DNA of 64,000 nucleotides from Bathymodiolus brooksi. Lineage: Eukaryota > Mollusca > Bivalvia > Mytilida > Modiolidae. The first letter of the stretch is position 1, and each line of letters starts with the position of its first letter. The stretch lies in the NCBI GenBank assembly GCA_963680875.1, contig OY804585.1:26430186-26494185 (forward strand), read 5' to 3'. Position numbers and translations under genes: made by a program. Below are positions 1 to 11,290 of the stretch, piece by piece. The notes below the pieces were generated by a model, which saw only the letters and a program-made list of their open reading frames with translations, ran no database searches and had not been told where the DNA came from.

Positions 1-832
1 GACATATAATAACTGAGCGAACAGTGTTCTAGAGCGCCAACACTCGCATATAATAACTGAGCGAACAGTGTTCTAGAGCGCCAACACTCGCATATAATAA
101 CTGAGCGAACAGTGTTCTAGAGCGCCAACACTGACATATAATAACTGAGCGAACAGTGTTTTAGAGCGCGCTAACACTGACATATAATAACTGAGCGAAC
201 AGTGTTCTAGAGCGCTAACACTGACATATAATAACTGAGCGAACAGTGTTCTAGAGCGCCAACACTCGCATATAATAACTGAGCGAACAGCGTTCTAGAG
301 CGCCAACACTCACATATAATAACTGAGCGAACAGCGTTCTAGAGCGCCAACACTCGCATATAATAACTGAGCGAACAGTGTTCTAGAGCGCCAACACTCG
401 CATATAATAACTGAGCGAACAGTGTTCTAGAGCGCCAACACTCGCATATAATAACTGAGCGAACAGTGTTCTAGAGCGCCAACACTCGCATATAATAACT
501 GAGCGAACAGTGTTCTAGAGCGCCAACACTGACATATAATAACTGAGCGAACAGTGTTTTAGAGCGCGCTAACACTGACATATAATAACTGAGCGAACAG
601 TGTTCTAGAGCGCTAACACTGACATATAATAACTGAGCGAACAGTGTTCTAGAGCGCCAACACTCGCATATAATAACTGAGCGAACAGCGTTCTAGAGCG
701 CCAACACTCACATATAATAACTGAGCGAACAGCGTTCTAGAGCGCCAACACTCGCATATAATAACTGAGCGAACAGTGTTCTAGAGCGCCAACACTCGCA
801 TATAATAACTGAGCGAACAGTGTTCTAGAGCG
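1..832. repeat. 44-bp tandem array, cut by the window start
   Basis: About 19 copies of a 44-bp unit with core cgaacagtgttctagagcg. Variants include gtgtttt in place of gtgttct and a 46-bp unit with an extra cg. The variant order recurs: the 46-bp unit appears near 156 and again near 554, so nine units (about 398 bp) form a higher-order repeat. The array is already in progress at base 1 and ends abruptly at about 832. No source element was recognised. Confidence 0.95.
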
Positions 833-2440
833 CTATTAATCTAGAACGGCATACAAAGTATGATGGTTATTTGGAAAGTTCTGATGATCGGCTCAATTAA
901 ACCAACTAAATAATGTGATCTAAAAAATTACTATGAAAGTCTCTCAAAGTATTCTTCATGGGCATCTAAAACAACTTTTGTTAGCCTGACAAATCATTTA
1001 GAAAACGCTGCTTAATAGTCATATTGTGGGATGGTGCTCATTTTAGTTACAAACCCATTAATAAGTCATGAATGAGCAAAGGACTGGAAGTGCTTACGAC
1101 ACAGGTACATAAACATATAAAATCGTTATAATATCGATGTATGTGTTTCAGACTTTCAGCAAGTTTTATAAAGCTATAATATGCAATAGTGGTAATGATA
1201 AGGTATTTTTACTTATAAAATGAGTAAAATCGCTATTGACTAAGATTTATTTACTTAAGTACCACTGTCGTCAAAGAGCTCCGGTCGGAAATGTTCCGTC
1301 AGCTTCCGGTACAAGTCAATTAAGCATGATTGACATACAGGCGACGACAAAAAGTAAGTATTATGATCATATAGTATTATTATATCTTGAATATGAACCT
1401 TAATAACATGGCAATTGATTATCATAAATTTTCTACATAATGCTGACATTCCCTAATTCTCTGATCAGTACAACACTCTTATATGCCATTAAATGTATGT
1501 TGATTTTGGGAGGTAAGCTTCCAATAAGGAACCCTTCCATGAGAAATGAGTATCACTTATATTAAACTTCAGGTGAAACCTGTATGAAAGCCCAAGAAGA
1601 TTGTATATAACATAGAATGCTATGGAGAATTATTTAGTGGTATTGCTCCTAAACAGCGTCGTAAATTTCCCATAATACTATTTGAAATCGGTAAAATCAC
1701 AATTTTTTTTTTACCGATTTCAAATAGTGTTCACGGTAAAAAGAAATAATTTTGCCGTGTCGCACTTTGTATCGAATGTTTATGTAATTGTGGGTTTCAG
1801 CATGAATAAAATGGTTACATGTATATTTCAATTATATAGCGATATAACTAATAAAACATAAACAAATCAAAATAATGCATATTTCTAAAAAATACCATTT
1901 CCTAGAGATGAAAAGAAAATGTGTATCAAAAGATGCAATTTGTTCATTTAATTAAATGTATTGTAATAAAATTACTGAACTTAATACATTATAAACTCCA
2001 TCCCTTTTCTCAGACAAACTTTATCGAAATACATGCATTGTGTAAATTTTATGTTTTATAATTAAAATTTATTTGATGAGAAATGACAATTTGAAACACA
2101 TGTGAACATTTTACTGAATACATAGAATACATATTAATTTAAGTATTTTCATTTTGTTTTGAAATGAATAAATAATCATTTTTTAGTAGTTATAAAATAA
2201 ATAAAAAAAGGTCAATATTTATTCATCATAGTGTACCCCAAAAATATATCCGTTCTTCCCTCTTTTCCAAAATGATTTTATGACTAAATAAATATATTTA
2301 ACTGTTTTAAGTCTACGGTCAGCTGTTTCAACCTAAAAATACATTGTTTCACTAGAACAGTATATATTTGGCCCCAAAATTTAACTTTAGAATATGGGAT
2401 AAAAACTGAAATGTAAAACCTTAAACTTTCGCAAATATAT
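833..2440. other. Intergenic AT-rich sequence, no gene seen
   Basis: No exon with recognisable protein similarity was found on either strand. The only structured element is the perfect hairpin at 1677-1728. The 64-codon minus ORF at 1255-1449 has no recognisable domain. Confidence 0.5.
1677..1728. repeat. Perfect 20-bp inverted repeat (hairpin)
   Basis: The left arm at 1677-1696 (actatttgaaatcggtaaaa) is exactly complementary to the right arm at 1709-1728, with a 12-base T-rich loop. No complementarity extends beyond the arms. It could be a small palindromic transposon remnant or a cruciform-prone site. No bacterial-type terminator role applies in this eukaryotic context. Confidence 0.85.
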
Positions 2441-2770
2441 AAAATGGGTTTAGTCAAACACTGTACCTAAACTTAATACAATTGATGGAGTTCCATAGGA
2501 CAACAGTGGATGGAGTTTAGTCAAACTTTGTACTAAAATTACTAAAAGTGTGACTAATGTTACTGCAGTGGGTGAGATTTAGTCAAACACTGTGAAAAAG
2601 TAACTAAACCCTGTGCCTAACATTATTATGGTGGATTTGGCTTGGTTAAATCACGTTACTATAGTGAATGGGGTTAAATGCAAATCCCGTGACTGGGGTT
2701 ACTACAGTGGATGAGATTTAGTCAAACCTTGTGACCAAAAAGTAGTATAATGAATGGCGTTTAATCAAAC
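2440..2770. repeat. Old, degenerate tandem repeat
   Basis: The phrase agtggatg(g/a)gtttagtcaaac recurs with drift near 2445, 2505, 2570 and 2705, mixed with 'gttactacagtgg' and 'cactgtg' blocks. Spacing is irregular (about 50-70 bp) and identity is low, as expected of a decayed array. It abuts the MITE at 2786. Confidence 0.5.
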
Positions 2771-2785
2771 AGGATATATGGTTAT

Positions 2786-2974
2786 CAGTGGCGGATCCAG
2801 GGGGAGGCGCACCCGGCGCCCCCCCCCCCCCCCTGAAATTGGAAAAAATATGATTTGTTGGCGTAAAATCGTGATTTTTCACACGAAATACCCCAACATT
2901 TTCGCGCCTCCCTCCGCTCGGCGAAATATTTTTAAGTGCGCCCCTCCTGACTTGAAATCCTGGATCCACCCCTG
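2786..2974. mobile_element. MITE-like element with GGATCCAGG-type terminal inverted repeats
   Basis: The left end cagtggcggatccagg is an imperfect inverted copy of the right end cctggatccacccctg. The 189-bp element is flanked on both sides by gttat (2781-2785 and 2975-2979), consistent with a 5-bp target duplication. It carries a 13-base C run near its left end. It has no transposase ORF. Ends of this type are widespread in animal non-autonomous DNA transposons; I do not assign a superfamily. The two overlapping ORFs of about 80 codons are chance. Confidence 0.7.
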
Positions 2975-3716
2975 GTTATTACGAACAGCCTCCGTTGTGT
3001 AATGGTGAACGTGCTCGACAATAAATGGAAAAACAAATCAACATCACCTCAATTGAAAAAGCCCACGGGCTCTATCTACATTATAGTGAAACCAAAGACT
3101 CACTGACTGTAAAATTATATTAATATTTTTGCTGCTTCTTTTCTGCTTAGCATGAAGTATAGTAAGGAGTAGTTCAGAAGAAGTACAAAGTGGTTGTCGA
3201 GGAGTAAAGGGTAATGTGGCTTGTGGACTATTGTTTCAGTGAGCCAGCACAATAAATACATAACCCAGCTTCTTTGTCTAGTACAAAACAAGCACCACCA
3301 TCATATAACCAACAAATCAACTTGTTCTTGCAGCCATGATATACATGTATATATATATAGCTGACAAGGTACTCACTTGACTTTAAACAACAATTACTTC
3401 CTCACTAGCAATATGATATAGATAAGTAATAAAACTTACCGTCATATGTATATCACCCACTCTTATTATTAAATCGAATATAACTTCATCATTATAACAT
3501 CCAATTCATTTCCTATAACGAACCTTTTATTGATTGTCCGTCAGATGTTTTCATTTTTATAAGATTTAGTACTACGTCTATTGTGATGTGTAATATTTAC
3601 TAATACTACATACTAAACAAGAAAATAGATTTAATAATAAAAAAAATACTACATACTATTCTTAATACAATATACAAATATATGCATATATATAAATTTT
3701 CGTTTGGTTTGATTTA

Positions 3717-3966
3717 TGGTGTTTAACGCCACTTTCAACAATATTTCAGTTATATCGTGGCAGGAAGTTTTATTGGTGGAGGAAACCGGAGTAGACCAGG
3801 AGACAAAAACAGACATGCCATAAGTCGCTGACAAATTTTATCATATAATGTTGTATTGATTACACTTCGCTATTAGCGGGGTTCGAAATCACAACGTTAG
3901 TGGTGATAGGTACTGATTGCATAGGTAATTGTAAATCCAACTACTATCTGATCACGACCACGGCCC
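3717..3966 (-). mobile_element. S1 tRNA-derived SINE, near full length
   Basis: Read on the minus strand, the element has a head resembling a tRNA gene: a gtggtcgtgatc...tagttgg block, then a B-box-like gatttcgaacccc. It continues through a central gacttatggcat region and a tail (ccaccaataaaact, cacgatataactgaaat, ttgaaagtggcgttaaac). The same sequence recurs at least a dozen times in this window. The tail resembles conserved cores of molluscan SINEs, but the class is inferred. Confidence 0.75.
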
Positions 3967-4369
3967 TTATAATTTTTTAGTATGTATTAGTAGATATATA
4001 ATAATGAAAAAGAACAAGTTGAATTTAAACATTGTAAATGTCAAAGTTGATATTGAACAAATAAATCAAATCTCTTTATAGAAAACAAAATCATACGAAA
4101 TACTCAATATTGAGGTAAAGACTGTATTATCATGGATCTATTATAGGGAGATAGTCTGTGTCCAAACCAATAACAGCAACAACAGAACAGTGACATTTTG
4201 TAGAAAATAATATATGTTTTTGTAATATGATATTATAACAGACATGAACAAACTCGGTTCCGATCTCGATTGATAATAAATACGTTACCTCTGTTGATTG
4301 ACTATTAGTCCCGGTGTATCATCCTCCCAGTAGTCCAGTGTTTCGGTACTCACACGGTTTATAAGATAT

Positions 4370-4590
4370 ATTTATTATTGAAATTTACCATTCTTACATA
4401 ATGTAATTATTATCAAAACTATAGGTTCTCCTACATCCGATTTTGGTTATCCTAATTATGTCGTTGCTTGGTCCCAAAGATTTCAATTATTTGGCTTTCC
4501 AATCTTTTGTCTTTGAGCGCCACCTGCTGAAGGTTGTTCTAGAAACGCGCCATGCGCACTTATTATATATCTAGGTTTTTATCCAATCAT
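4370..4590 (+). mobile_element. S2 dispersed element copy
   Basis: This copy of family S2 runs in order: an ataatgtaattatta block, an aactataggttctcct block, ttggttatcctaat, ggctttccaatctttt, a gcgccacctgctgaagg block, then gaaacgcgccatgcgcac. It ends near gatatctacgtttttat-like sequence. Other copies lie at 6435-6645, 8340-8650 (minus), 10125-11290, 12935-13150 (minus), 24925-25060, 26820-27060 and 28610-28760 (minus). It has no ORF, and is probably a SINE or a LINE 3' fragment. Confidence 0.65.
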
Positions 4591-5434
4591 ATGTACAATA
4601 AATCACAGAACAGTGGCACTGCTCGTCCGAAATTAAATACCGTAACTTTCAAAAGACCTTGACATTTGAAGGGTAATACGAGATTTTTTTTTCTGACACC
4701 AATTTGTTTAAATGTTGCCAAATGTCTTTAATTATTGATTGATTATATGATATAATATCTTTTTATTTTGTATTTGAAAAAACCTGATGATTGCATTAAT
4801 ATTTCCCACCACTATAACGGGTTATGTCATAATGCATCATATCAAGGCTGACTCAACCTCAGTGTCATCATACATGATGCCATGTCGCGTAATATGTCGC
4901 TAAAATAAAACATAAAGTGTTTTAATGAATGGTTCATAGAACACTTGGTGTATTTTACGAGGTAGGCAGACAAAACAAGACAAAAATTATCAAAAGGAGA
5001 ACAACTGCCTTTTTAAGTTTTGGGAATATCACTTTCTTTTGATTCAATGAAATTAACTTTTAGATATGTCAAAATCAATCAATCTCCAAGGACATAAAGT
5101 ATAACAACCATATTTTCACAAATCTATGTGACTATGACCAACTAGAATAAATATCAGAACATCGAAACACTTATTAATGACTTAAAACAACCTCGAAAAT
5201 CAGTATTATTTATAGATTAATTTTCTTAGCAGTATCTATACATGTATTTCACGATCCTACATCTTTGAATCTCGTCGTTTCACGTACACCATATGACAGA
5301 AAAATACCAAACACCAACTTCAGCTTCAAACCTGATGGTTTATCTTAATATGCAGACACACTATTACAAAAATACATGTAATCAAAAGTGTTTTATGCGA
5401 TTGCACTATGCTATTAATATCAGTTTGATACTAT

Positions 5435-5560
5435 CAAAACCTCCTCGGGGGCGTAATGACAGTGTGCTCGCCTCGGGGGTGTAATGACAGTGTGCTCGCC
5501 TGGGGGATGTAATGACAGTGTGCTCGCCTGGGGGATGTAATGACAGTGTGCTCGCATCAA
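5435..5560. repeat. 28-bp short tandem repeat, about 4 copies
   Basis: The phrase gtaatgacagtgtgctcgcc recurs at exact 28-bp spacing (agtgtg at 5461, 5489, 5517 and 5545), separated by G-rich cctcgggggt/cctgggggat. No source element was recognised. Confidence 0.9.
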
Positions 5561-6042
5561 CAGTAGTAGATCATGGGAAGGATCATCGGTCGGGTAATAC
5601 AAAAGACTATAAACAAATAGTTGTTTAGCGAGTCTCAGCTAAGCACGCAACGTGAAGGGGTCAAAATAATATTTCTGGGTGAAGCGACATGTCTGCATGT
5701 GAACTGTTGTTTCAAGAGCTAGCATTAATCAAATCTAACTCAACATGTTGGTGTAGTATAAAGCTGGGATCGTATCAACAAATAGCGACTTGTTTTTGTC
5801 ACCATACCGTTGAATTCACCCATCTTGCGTTAATTAACAACCACTTACCCATTCCCTCATACTATCAAGTCATACGGTTCATATACAAGGATATAATCTA
5901 TTATCAGAGTTCTTAAACCCATGTATTACATGTAGACAATATTAGAATGTCAGTCTTACTGGCAGTACACGTCAAGTTTTGTTTGTAACGAATTCTCAAA
6001 TATAAATATATATGACAAATACATTTGTACTAGTAAACTGGT
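5561..6042. other. Non-coding stretch, nothing recognised
   Basis: This is AT-rich sequence between the 28-bp repeat and an S1 fragment. The 75-codon plus ORF at 5689-5916 has no recognisable motif, signal peptide or homology that I can see. Confidence 0.4.
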
Positions 6043-6360
6043 GGTTTTCTCCGTGTACTCCGGTTTCCTCCACCAATAAAACTGACTGCCACGATAAAAC
6101 TGAAATATTGTTGAATTTCCATAACCCTAATCCTACTAGTAAACTAATATTCCAGAGACATTATAATTAGTCATAAAGTGTTTATCATAAACCACACTAA
6201 TACTAGCATTACAATCACAATCTTGACTCGCAGCTGCAAGTGAGAAAGTTTACTAGTAGCTTGCCCATGGTCGGTGGTTCTCTCCGGGTACTCCGGCTTT
6301 TTCCACCACTAAAACTGGTCGCCATGATATAGCTGAAATATTGCTGAAAGTGGCATTAAA
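6043..6360 (+). mobile_element. Two S1 SINE tail fragments
   Basis: Two 5'-truncated copies of the S1 tail lie in the same orientation, at about 6043-6125 and 6255-6360. Both contain ggtggttttctcc(g), ctccggtttcctccacc-like, ataaaactgac and ctgaaatattg(t/c)tgaa blocks. They differ enough to be independent insertions or an old duplication. Confidence 0.7.
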
Positions 6361-6434
6361 ACACCAAAAATCAAAAAGAAAAAAAAATCTAATTGCAATC
6401 TTGAAATTATAATATGCATTTCTCATTACTCTAT

Positions 6435-6650
6435 TTCTAGTTTTAATGTAATTATTATTAAAACTGAGGTTCTATTCCCTTGGGCATTGGTGACATCAGC
6501 CCATTTTTGTTATTCTGTTTAGACCCTTTATTTTTATTTGCTACATAGAGGTTTAAATTATTTGGCTTTCCAATCTCATAACTTTGAGCGTACCTGATCA
6601 GAAACGCGTCGTGCGCACTATATTTGATATCTACGTTTTTATTACACACA
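6435..6650 (+). mobile_element. S2 dispersed element copy
   Basis: It contains the S2 blocks in order: aatgtaattattattaaaac, gaggttct...ccttgggcattggtgac, tattctgtttagaccc, ggctttccaatctc, gagcgtacctgatc, gaaacgcgtcgtgcgcac and gatatctacgtttttatt. The stretch that forms the 37-bp array at 10.2 kb is present here as a single copy. Confidence 0.7.
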
Positions 6651-6804
6651 TGGCTACATTTATCTTCTACAATACTCTTGCCTCTGGATGGTTAGATATC
6701 AAAATAGATGGTTGTGACCTCATTAACCGTCACATTATGTACCTGTCTCAACCCAGGAGGCGTTATTATAAATATTTGCTTGGAGGTTTGATTAGAATAA
6801 ACAT

Positions 6805-7530
6805 TAGAGAAAACCAAAGGGGCAATCAGGAATGAACCATCCAGAGACACTGGCAACATAGGGCACGCATGACAATCCAGAGACACTGGCAACATAAGGC
6901 ACGCATGACAATCCAGAGACACTGACAACATTGGGCATACAAGACACAGGACAAAGACAATCCAGAGAAACTGGCAACATTGGGTATACAAGACACAGAA
7001 CAAAGACAAACTATCCAGAGACACTGGCAACATTGGACACACAAGACACAGGACAAAGACAATCCAGAGACACTGGCAACATTGGGCACACAAGGCACAT
7101 GACAAAGACAACCCAGAGACACTGGCAACATTGGACACACAAGACACAGGACAAAGACAATCCAGAGACACTGGCAACATTGGGCATACAAGACACAGGA
7201 CAAAGACAATCCAGAGACACTGGCAACATTTGGCACACAAACACAGGACAAAGACAATCCAGAGACACTGGCAACATTGGGCATACAAGACACAGGACAA
7301 AGACATTCCAGAGACACTGGCAACATTGGACACAGGACAAAGACAATCCAGAGACACTGGCAACATTGGACACAGGACAAAGACAATCCAGAGACACTGG
7401 CAACATTGGGCATACAAGACACAGGACAAAGACAAACAAAACGAAACACGTAACACAGAAAACTAAGAAGATGAGCAACACGAACCCCATCATAAACCGT
7501 GGGTGAACCCAGGTGCTCGCTAATGGTAAA
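6805..7530 (-). repeat. S4 element carrying a 49-bp tandem array
   Basis: About 12 units of 49 bp (core atccagagacactggcaac) lie at 6835-7430, with some shortened to 33-45 bp. The flanks are the two ends of one S4 dispersed element in minus orientation: aaaccaaaggggcaatcagg on the left, and aagatgagcaacacgaaccc...gaacccaggtgctcgc on the right. The unit is present once in unexpanded S4 copies near 17545-17665 and 26455-26560. Long ORFs on both strands (up to 254 codons) are repeat artefacts. Confidence 0.9.
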
Positions 7531-8339
7531 CAGTTCTTGGAGTTTGCTAATAAAGATGTTCGTTTTTGTGTTATATTAAATTTTGTCTATCATACTGTTT
7601 CACTTTAAATTTCATTTATTCTACTAAGAGTGATTGACAGAAGCTTAAATAAAATAGTTAACTATCATCAAGTACATGTACACATGCCAATCGCGCCTAT
7701 CCCAAACAGTCCTACGTAGATTTACATCAGCCTCTCCCGTGGTCCTTTCTGTGTTTCAGAATTTGATGCTTGTCAGTCGCGTGGTTCATGTTGCTGCAGG
7801 TGATTGTATTGTCAACAACTATCGCTTAAATTCTAAAAATAGTCAATCATCCAAGGGAACCCACAGGATATAAAAATGAAATATAGCTTCACTCAAATTC
7901 CTCTGACAGGACAAAACGTTCGCTTGATGTGTGGGACGAAATTATTACTTCTCCCTAAGAACGAAACGTAAACGAATATATTGTATTTGGTGTAAGACAC
8001 GCCTCTTTCTAATAAAAGTACCATCTTACTGGGTGTAGTCGTATGTAGCCCACTACAAGGCAAAATTTCTGATCTTATCCATTCCGTTGTTAACATTTTA
8101 CCTACATGATCTATTTCTTTTAAGAGTGTTCCCGACATCAATATAGCTGAAAAATGTTTCACTTGACGTTAAACAACAATCAATCAATCAATCAATAAAA
8201 CTGACTTCCAATGTGTTGTATCTTCTGAATAATATAAACCACTATGCAATAGGAATCAGACAAAAAGAGATTAACATTGGTCAGTACATTATATATATAT
8301 ATATACGTGAAAAGGGGGTCGTAGCTGCTAAATAATTCT
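7531..8339. other. Non-coding stretch ending in a SINE-like tail
   Basis: No exon was recognised. Positions 8140-8200 read atagctgaaaaatg...acttgacgttaaacaacaatc followed by repeated aatc. This tail is shared with 13920-13960 and 30545-30595 and is typical of a SINE 3' end. The 89-codon minus ORF at 7893-8162 overlaps it and is probably not a gene. A short (ta)n run lies at about 8290-8305. Confidence 0.5.
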
Positions 8340-8655
8340 TGTTTTTGTACTAACAAAAACGTAAATATAAAATTTAGTGCGCACGACGCGTTTCTGGAAT
8401 AAAGTTCAGTCTAAAGATTGGAAAGCCAAACAATTCAAAAGTCTTCGTGAGCAAGCAAACCAAAAGAGCCTAAACAGGACAGCCTAAACAGGACAGGCTA
8501 AACAGGACAGCCTGGACAGCCTAACCAGAACAACCTAAACCGGACAGGCTAAACAGGACAGCCTAAACCGGACAGGCTAAACAGGACAGCATAAACAGGA
8601 CAGCCTAAACAGGACAGGCTAAATAGGACAGCCTAAAACAGGACAGCCGAAATCT
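8340..8655 (-). repeat. S2 element with an internal 14-bp tandem expansion
   Basis: On the minus strand the S2 end (aacgtaaatataaaat, gtgcgcacgacgcgtttctg, attggaaagccaaac) leads into about 13 units of cctaaacaggacag or gctaaacaggacag at 8465-8650. Unexpanded S2 copies have one such segment (tatcctgtttaggtcctttgg on the other strand). The repeat is therefore an amplified internal piece of the element. Confidence 0.85.
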
Positions 8656-8756
8656 AATTTGTTTTTACGTAAATGTACACGTATATATATTTTTTTAAAT
8701 ACTCCTTGTATTTATTCATATAGAACAAAATAAATAGTAATCTGGGTTTGGGTATA

Positions 8757-8815
8757 TGGAGTTTAACGCCACTTTCGACAATATTTCAGTTATATCGTAG
8801 CGGTCAGCTTGATTA
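8757..8815 (-). mobile_element. S1 SINE tail fragment
   Basis: It reads gtttaacgccactttcgac then aatatttcagttatatcg on the plus strand, the inverted S1 tail. It is truncated upstream. A similar fragment lies at 9421-9475. Confidence 0.65.
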
Positions 8816-8819
8816 ATAA

Positions 8820-10124
8820 TAGTAATCTGAATTGAGAATTCGTTTCTATGTCTAGAAGTAAGAAAGTTGAAAAACGTTTTTGAAGTCATCATATAGCTTA
8901 ATAGACGTTATATTAATATTCTGTCTTCATATGCCCAGTTTGTTAAATTCTATGATTCTAGATAACTATATGTTTTATTTTTTACTGACTTTGGAATTTG
9001 CCATTTTCAATTAAGATAGTATGATTGGTCTTACCTTAATTAAGAACAAATCACTGTCGTTTTTTTTTAACAAAACATAAATCCAGTACAAACTAAGTAC
9101 GTTTACACATTAGAAACAATTAATATCTCTGTACATTATCCCCACAGCTAGACACAAATTACATGTAAAAGAGTACGAACAAAGAATATAATATCTATGG
9201 AAAACACGTTTAGTCGTTCAGGGTAAATAAATATATACTAGTAAATATATGTTTATATAGAAATCAAATCCAGTTCTAATCACACAAGGTGTTACGGTTT
9301 CATTATAGAAATCAAATCCAAGCATAGAAACACTGATTGATATGAATCATAATATTCTTTATATATAAACATATATTTATATTTTTGTTTAATCCGCAAT
9401 GTCTTAACCCAATAAGGTTAATGGTGTTTAATACCACTTTCAACAATATTTCAGTTATATCGTGGCGGTTAACCCAATAAGAAAATCTCACATACTTCAA
9501 AGTGTCAAATACGGGTGATGAATAAATATCCCTTTATTGCAAAGAGGCGAAATTTTATTGATATGGTTGATTTTGATAAATGTCACATCAGAATATCCGT
9601 TTTAAAAATGGGATTGTGTTGAAACCGTAAGGAACAAATGATACATGATGAATTACCATGTTATTCAAATTTCTTGATCAGTTTACTCTTGTAGGTATTC
9701 ACAACTTTATACAGCTGAAATCACTCTCGTTAAATAGGAGTTACAAATATATTGACAACGTATATAAAAGTCGTTATAGCATTCACTGTTGACATTTCAC
9801 AATTGTACAGGACAGATCGACAAAAAATACACAATAAAACTGCAATGAAAAAACATTTTTAATATCTGTTTGATTTGCTAAAAAAAAGTTTCCATAGGAT
9901 TTGTCCCGTATTTGGAACATAATTTATAATATAAAATTTAATTTAATTTTTGTAGATTTAAAATGATAAAATAATAGATTAAAAAAAAATTATATGAAAA
10001 AAACCGAGAATTGTGAATATTTAATATGTTGTTGGATGTAACTTCAATAAAACATTTTGCTGTCAAGTATAATACATGCAAAAATGATGGGATGCTCTCA
10101 TCCCGTGAAAAGAATTTAGTAAAT
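8820..10124. other. AT-rich non-coding stretch with one S1 fragment
   Basis: The only recognisable feature is an inverted S1 tail at 9421-9475 (ccactttcaacaatatttc). The 62-codon minus ORF at 9312-9500 lies over this fragment and is not supported as a gene. Confidence 0.45.
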
Positions 10125-11290
10125 ATATTTATTACTGAAATTTACAGTTCCTAAATAATGTAATTATTAATAAAACTAAGGTTCACCTCCCTCAGCCATA
10201 GGTTACCTTAGCCTAAGGTTCACCTCCCTCAGACATAGGTGACCTTAGCCTAAGGTTCACCCCCCTCAGACATAGGTGACCTTAGCCTAAGGTTCACCTC
10301 CCTCAGACATAGGTGACCTTAGCCTAAGGTTCACCTCCCTCAGACATAGTTGACCTTAGCCTAAGGTTCACCTCCCTCAGACATAGGTGACCTTAGCCTA
10401 AGGTTCACCTCCCTCAGACATAGTTGACCTTAGCCTAAGGTTCACCTCCCTCAGGCATAGTTGACCTTAGCCTAAGGTTCACCTCCCTCAGACATAGGTG
10501 ACCTTAGCCTAAGGTTCACCCCCCTCAGACATAGGTGACCTTAGCCTAAGGTTCACCCCCCTCAGACATAGGTGACCTTAGCCTAAGGTTCACCTCCCTC
10601 AGACATAGTTGACCTTAGCCTAAGGTTCACCTCCCTCAGGCATAGTTGACCTTAGCCTAAGGTTCACCTCCCTCAGGCATAGTTGACCTTAGCCTAAGGT
10701 TCACCTCCCTCAGACATAGTTGACCTTAGCCTAAGGTTCACCTCCCTCAGGCATAGTTGACCTTAGCCTAAGGTTCACCTCCCTCAGACATAGTTGACCT
10801 TAGCCTAAGGTTCACCTCCCTCAGGCATAGTTGACCTTAGCCTAAGGTTCACCTCCCTCAGACATAGGTGACCTTAGCCTAAGGTTCACCTCCCTCAGAC
10901 ATAGTTGACCTTAGCCTAAGGTTCACCTCCCTCAGACATAGTTGACCTTAGCCTAAGGTTCACCTCCCTCAGGCATAGTTGACCTTAGCCTAAGGTTCAC
11001 CTCCCTCAGACATAGGTGACCTTAGCCTAAGGTTCACCTCCCTCAGGCATAGTTGACCTTAGCCTAAGGTTCACCTCCCTCAGACATAGTTGACCTTAGC
11101 CTAAGGTTCACCTCCCTCAGGCATAGTTGACCTTAGCCTATTTTGCATATCCTGTTTAGGCCTTTTGGTTTTATTGCTCCCAAAACTTTAAATTATTTGT
11201 CTTTCGATTTTTGAGTGTATCTGATGGTGGTCACGTTATTCCAGAAACACGTTATGCGCAATACATTTGATATCTACGTTTTTATTAAAT
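10125..11290 (+). repeat. S2 element carrying a 37-bp tandem array
   Basis: An S2 copy begins at about 10125 (atttacagttcctaaataatg). About 26 units of 37 bp (core aaggttcacctccctcag, with the palindrome-like ccttagcctaagg at each junction) run from about 10165 to 11140. S2 then resumes with attttgcatatcctgtttag, tttgtctttcgattt, ccagaaacacgttatgcgc and gatatctacgtttttatt. The copy at 26820-27060 has this segment once. Unit variants (acatagg/acatagt/gcatagt, cccctc/tccctc) are interspersed. Confidence 0.93.

Noticed and set aside
1..832. CRISPR-like array
   Set aside because: Units are contiguous with no unique spacers, and the context is an animal genome.
6692..7506. 254-, 207- and 191-codon ORFs
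   Set aside because: They are products of the 49-bp array within an S4 element; overlapping frames on both strands argue against coding.
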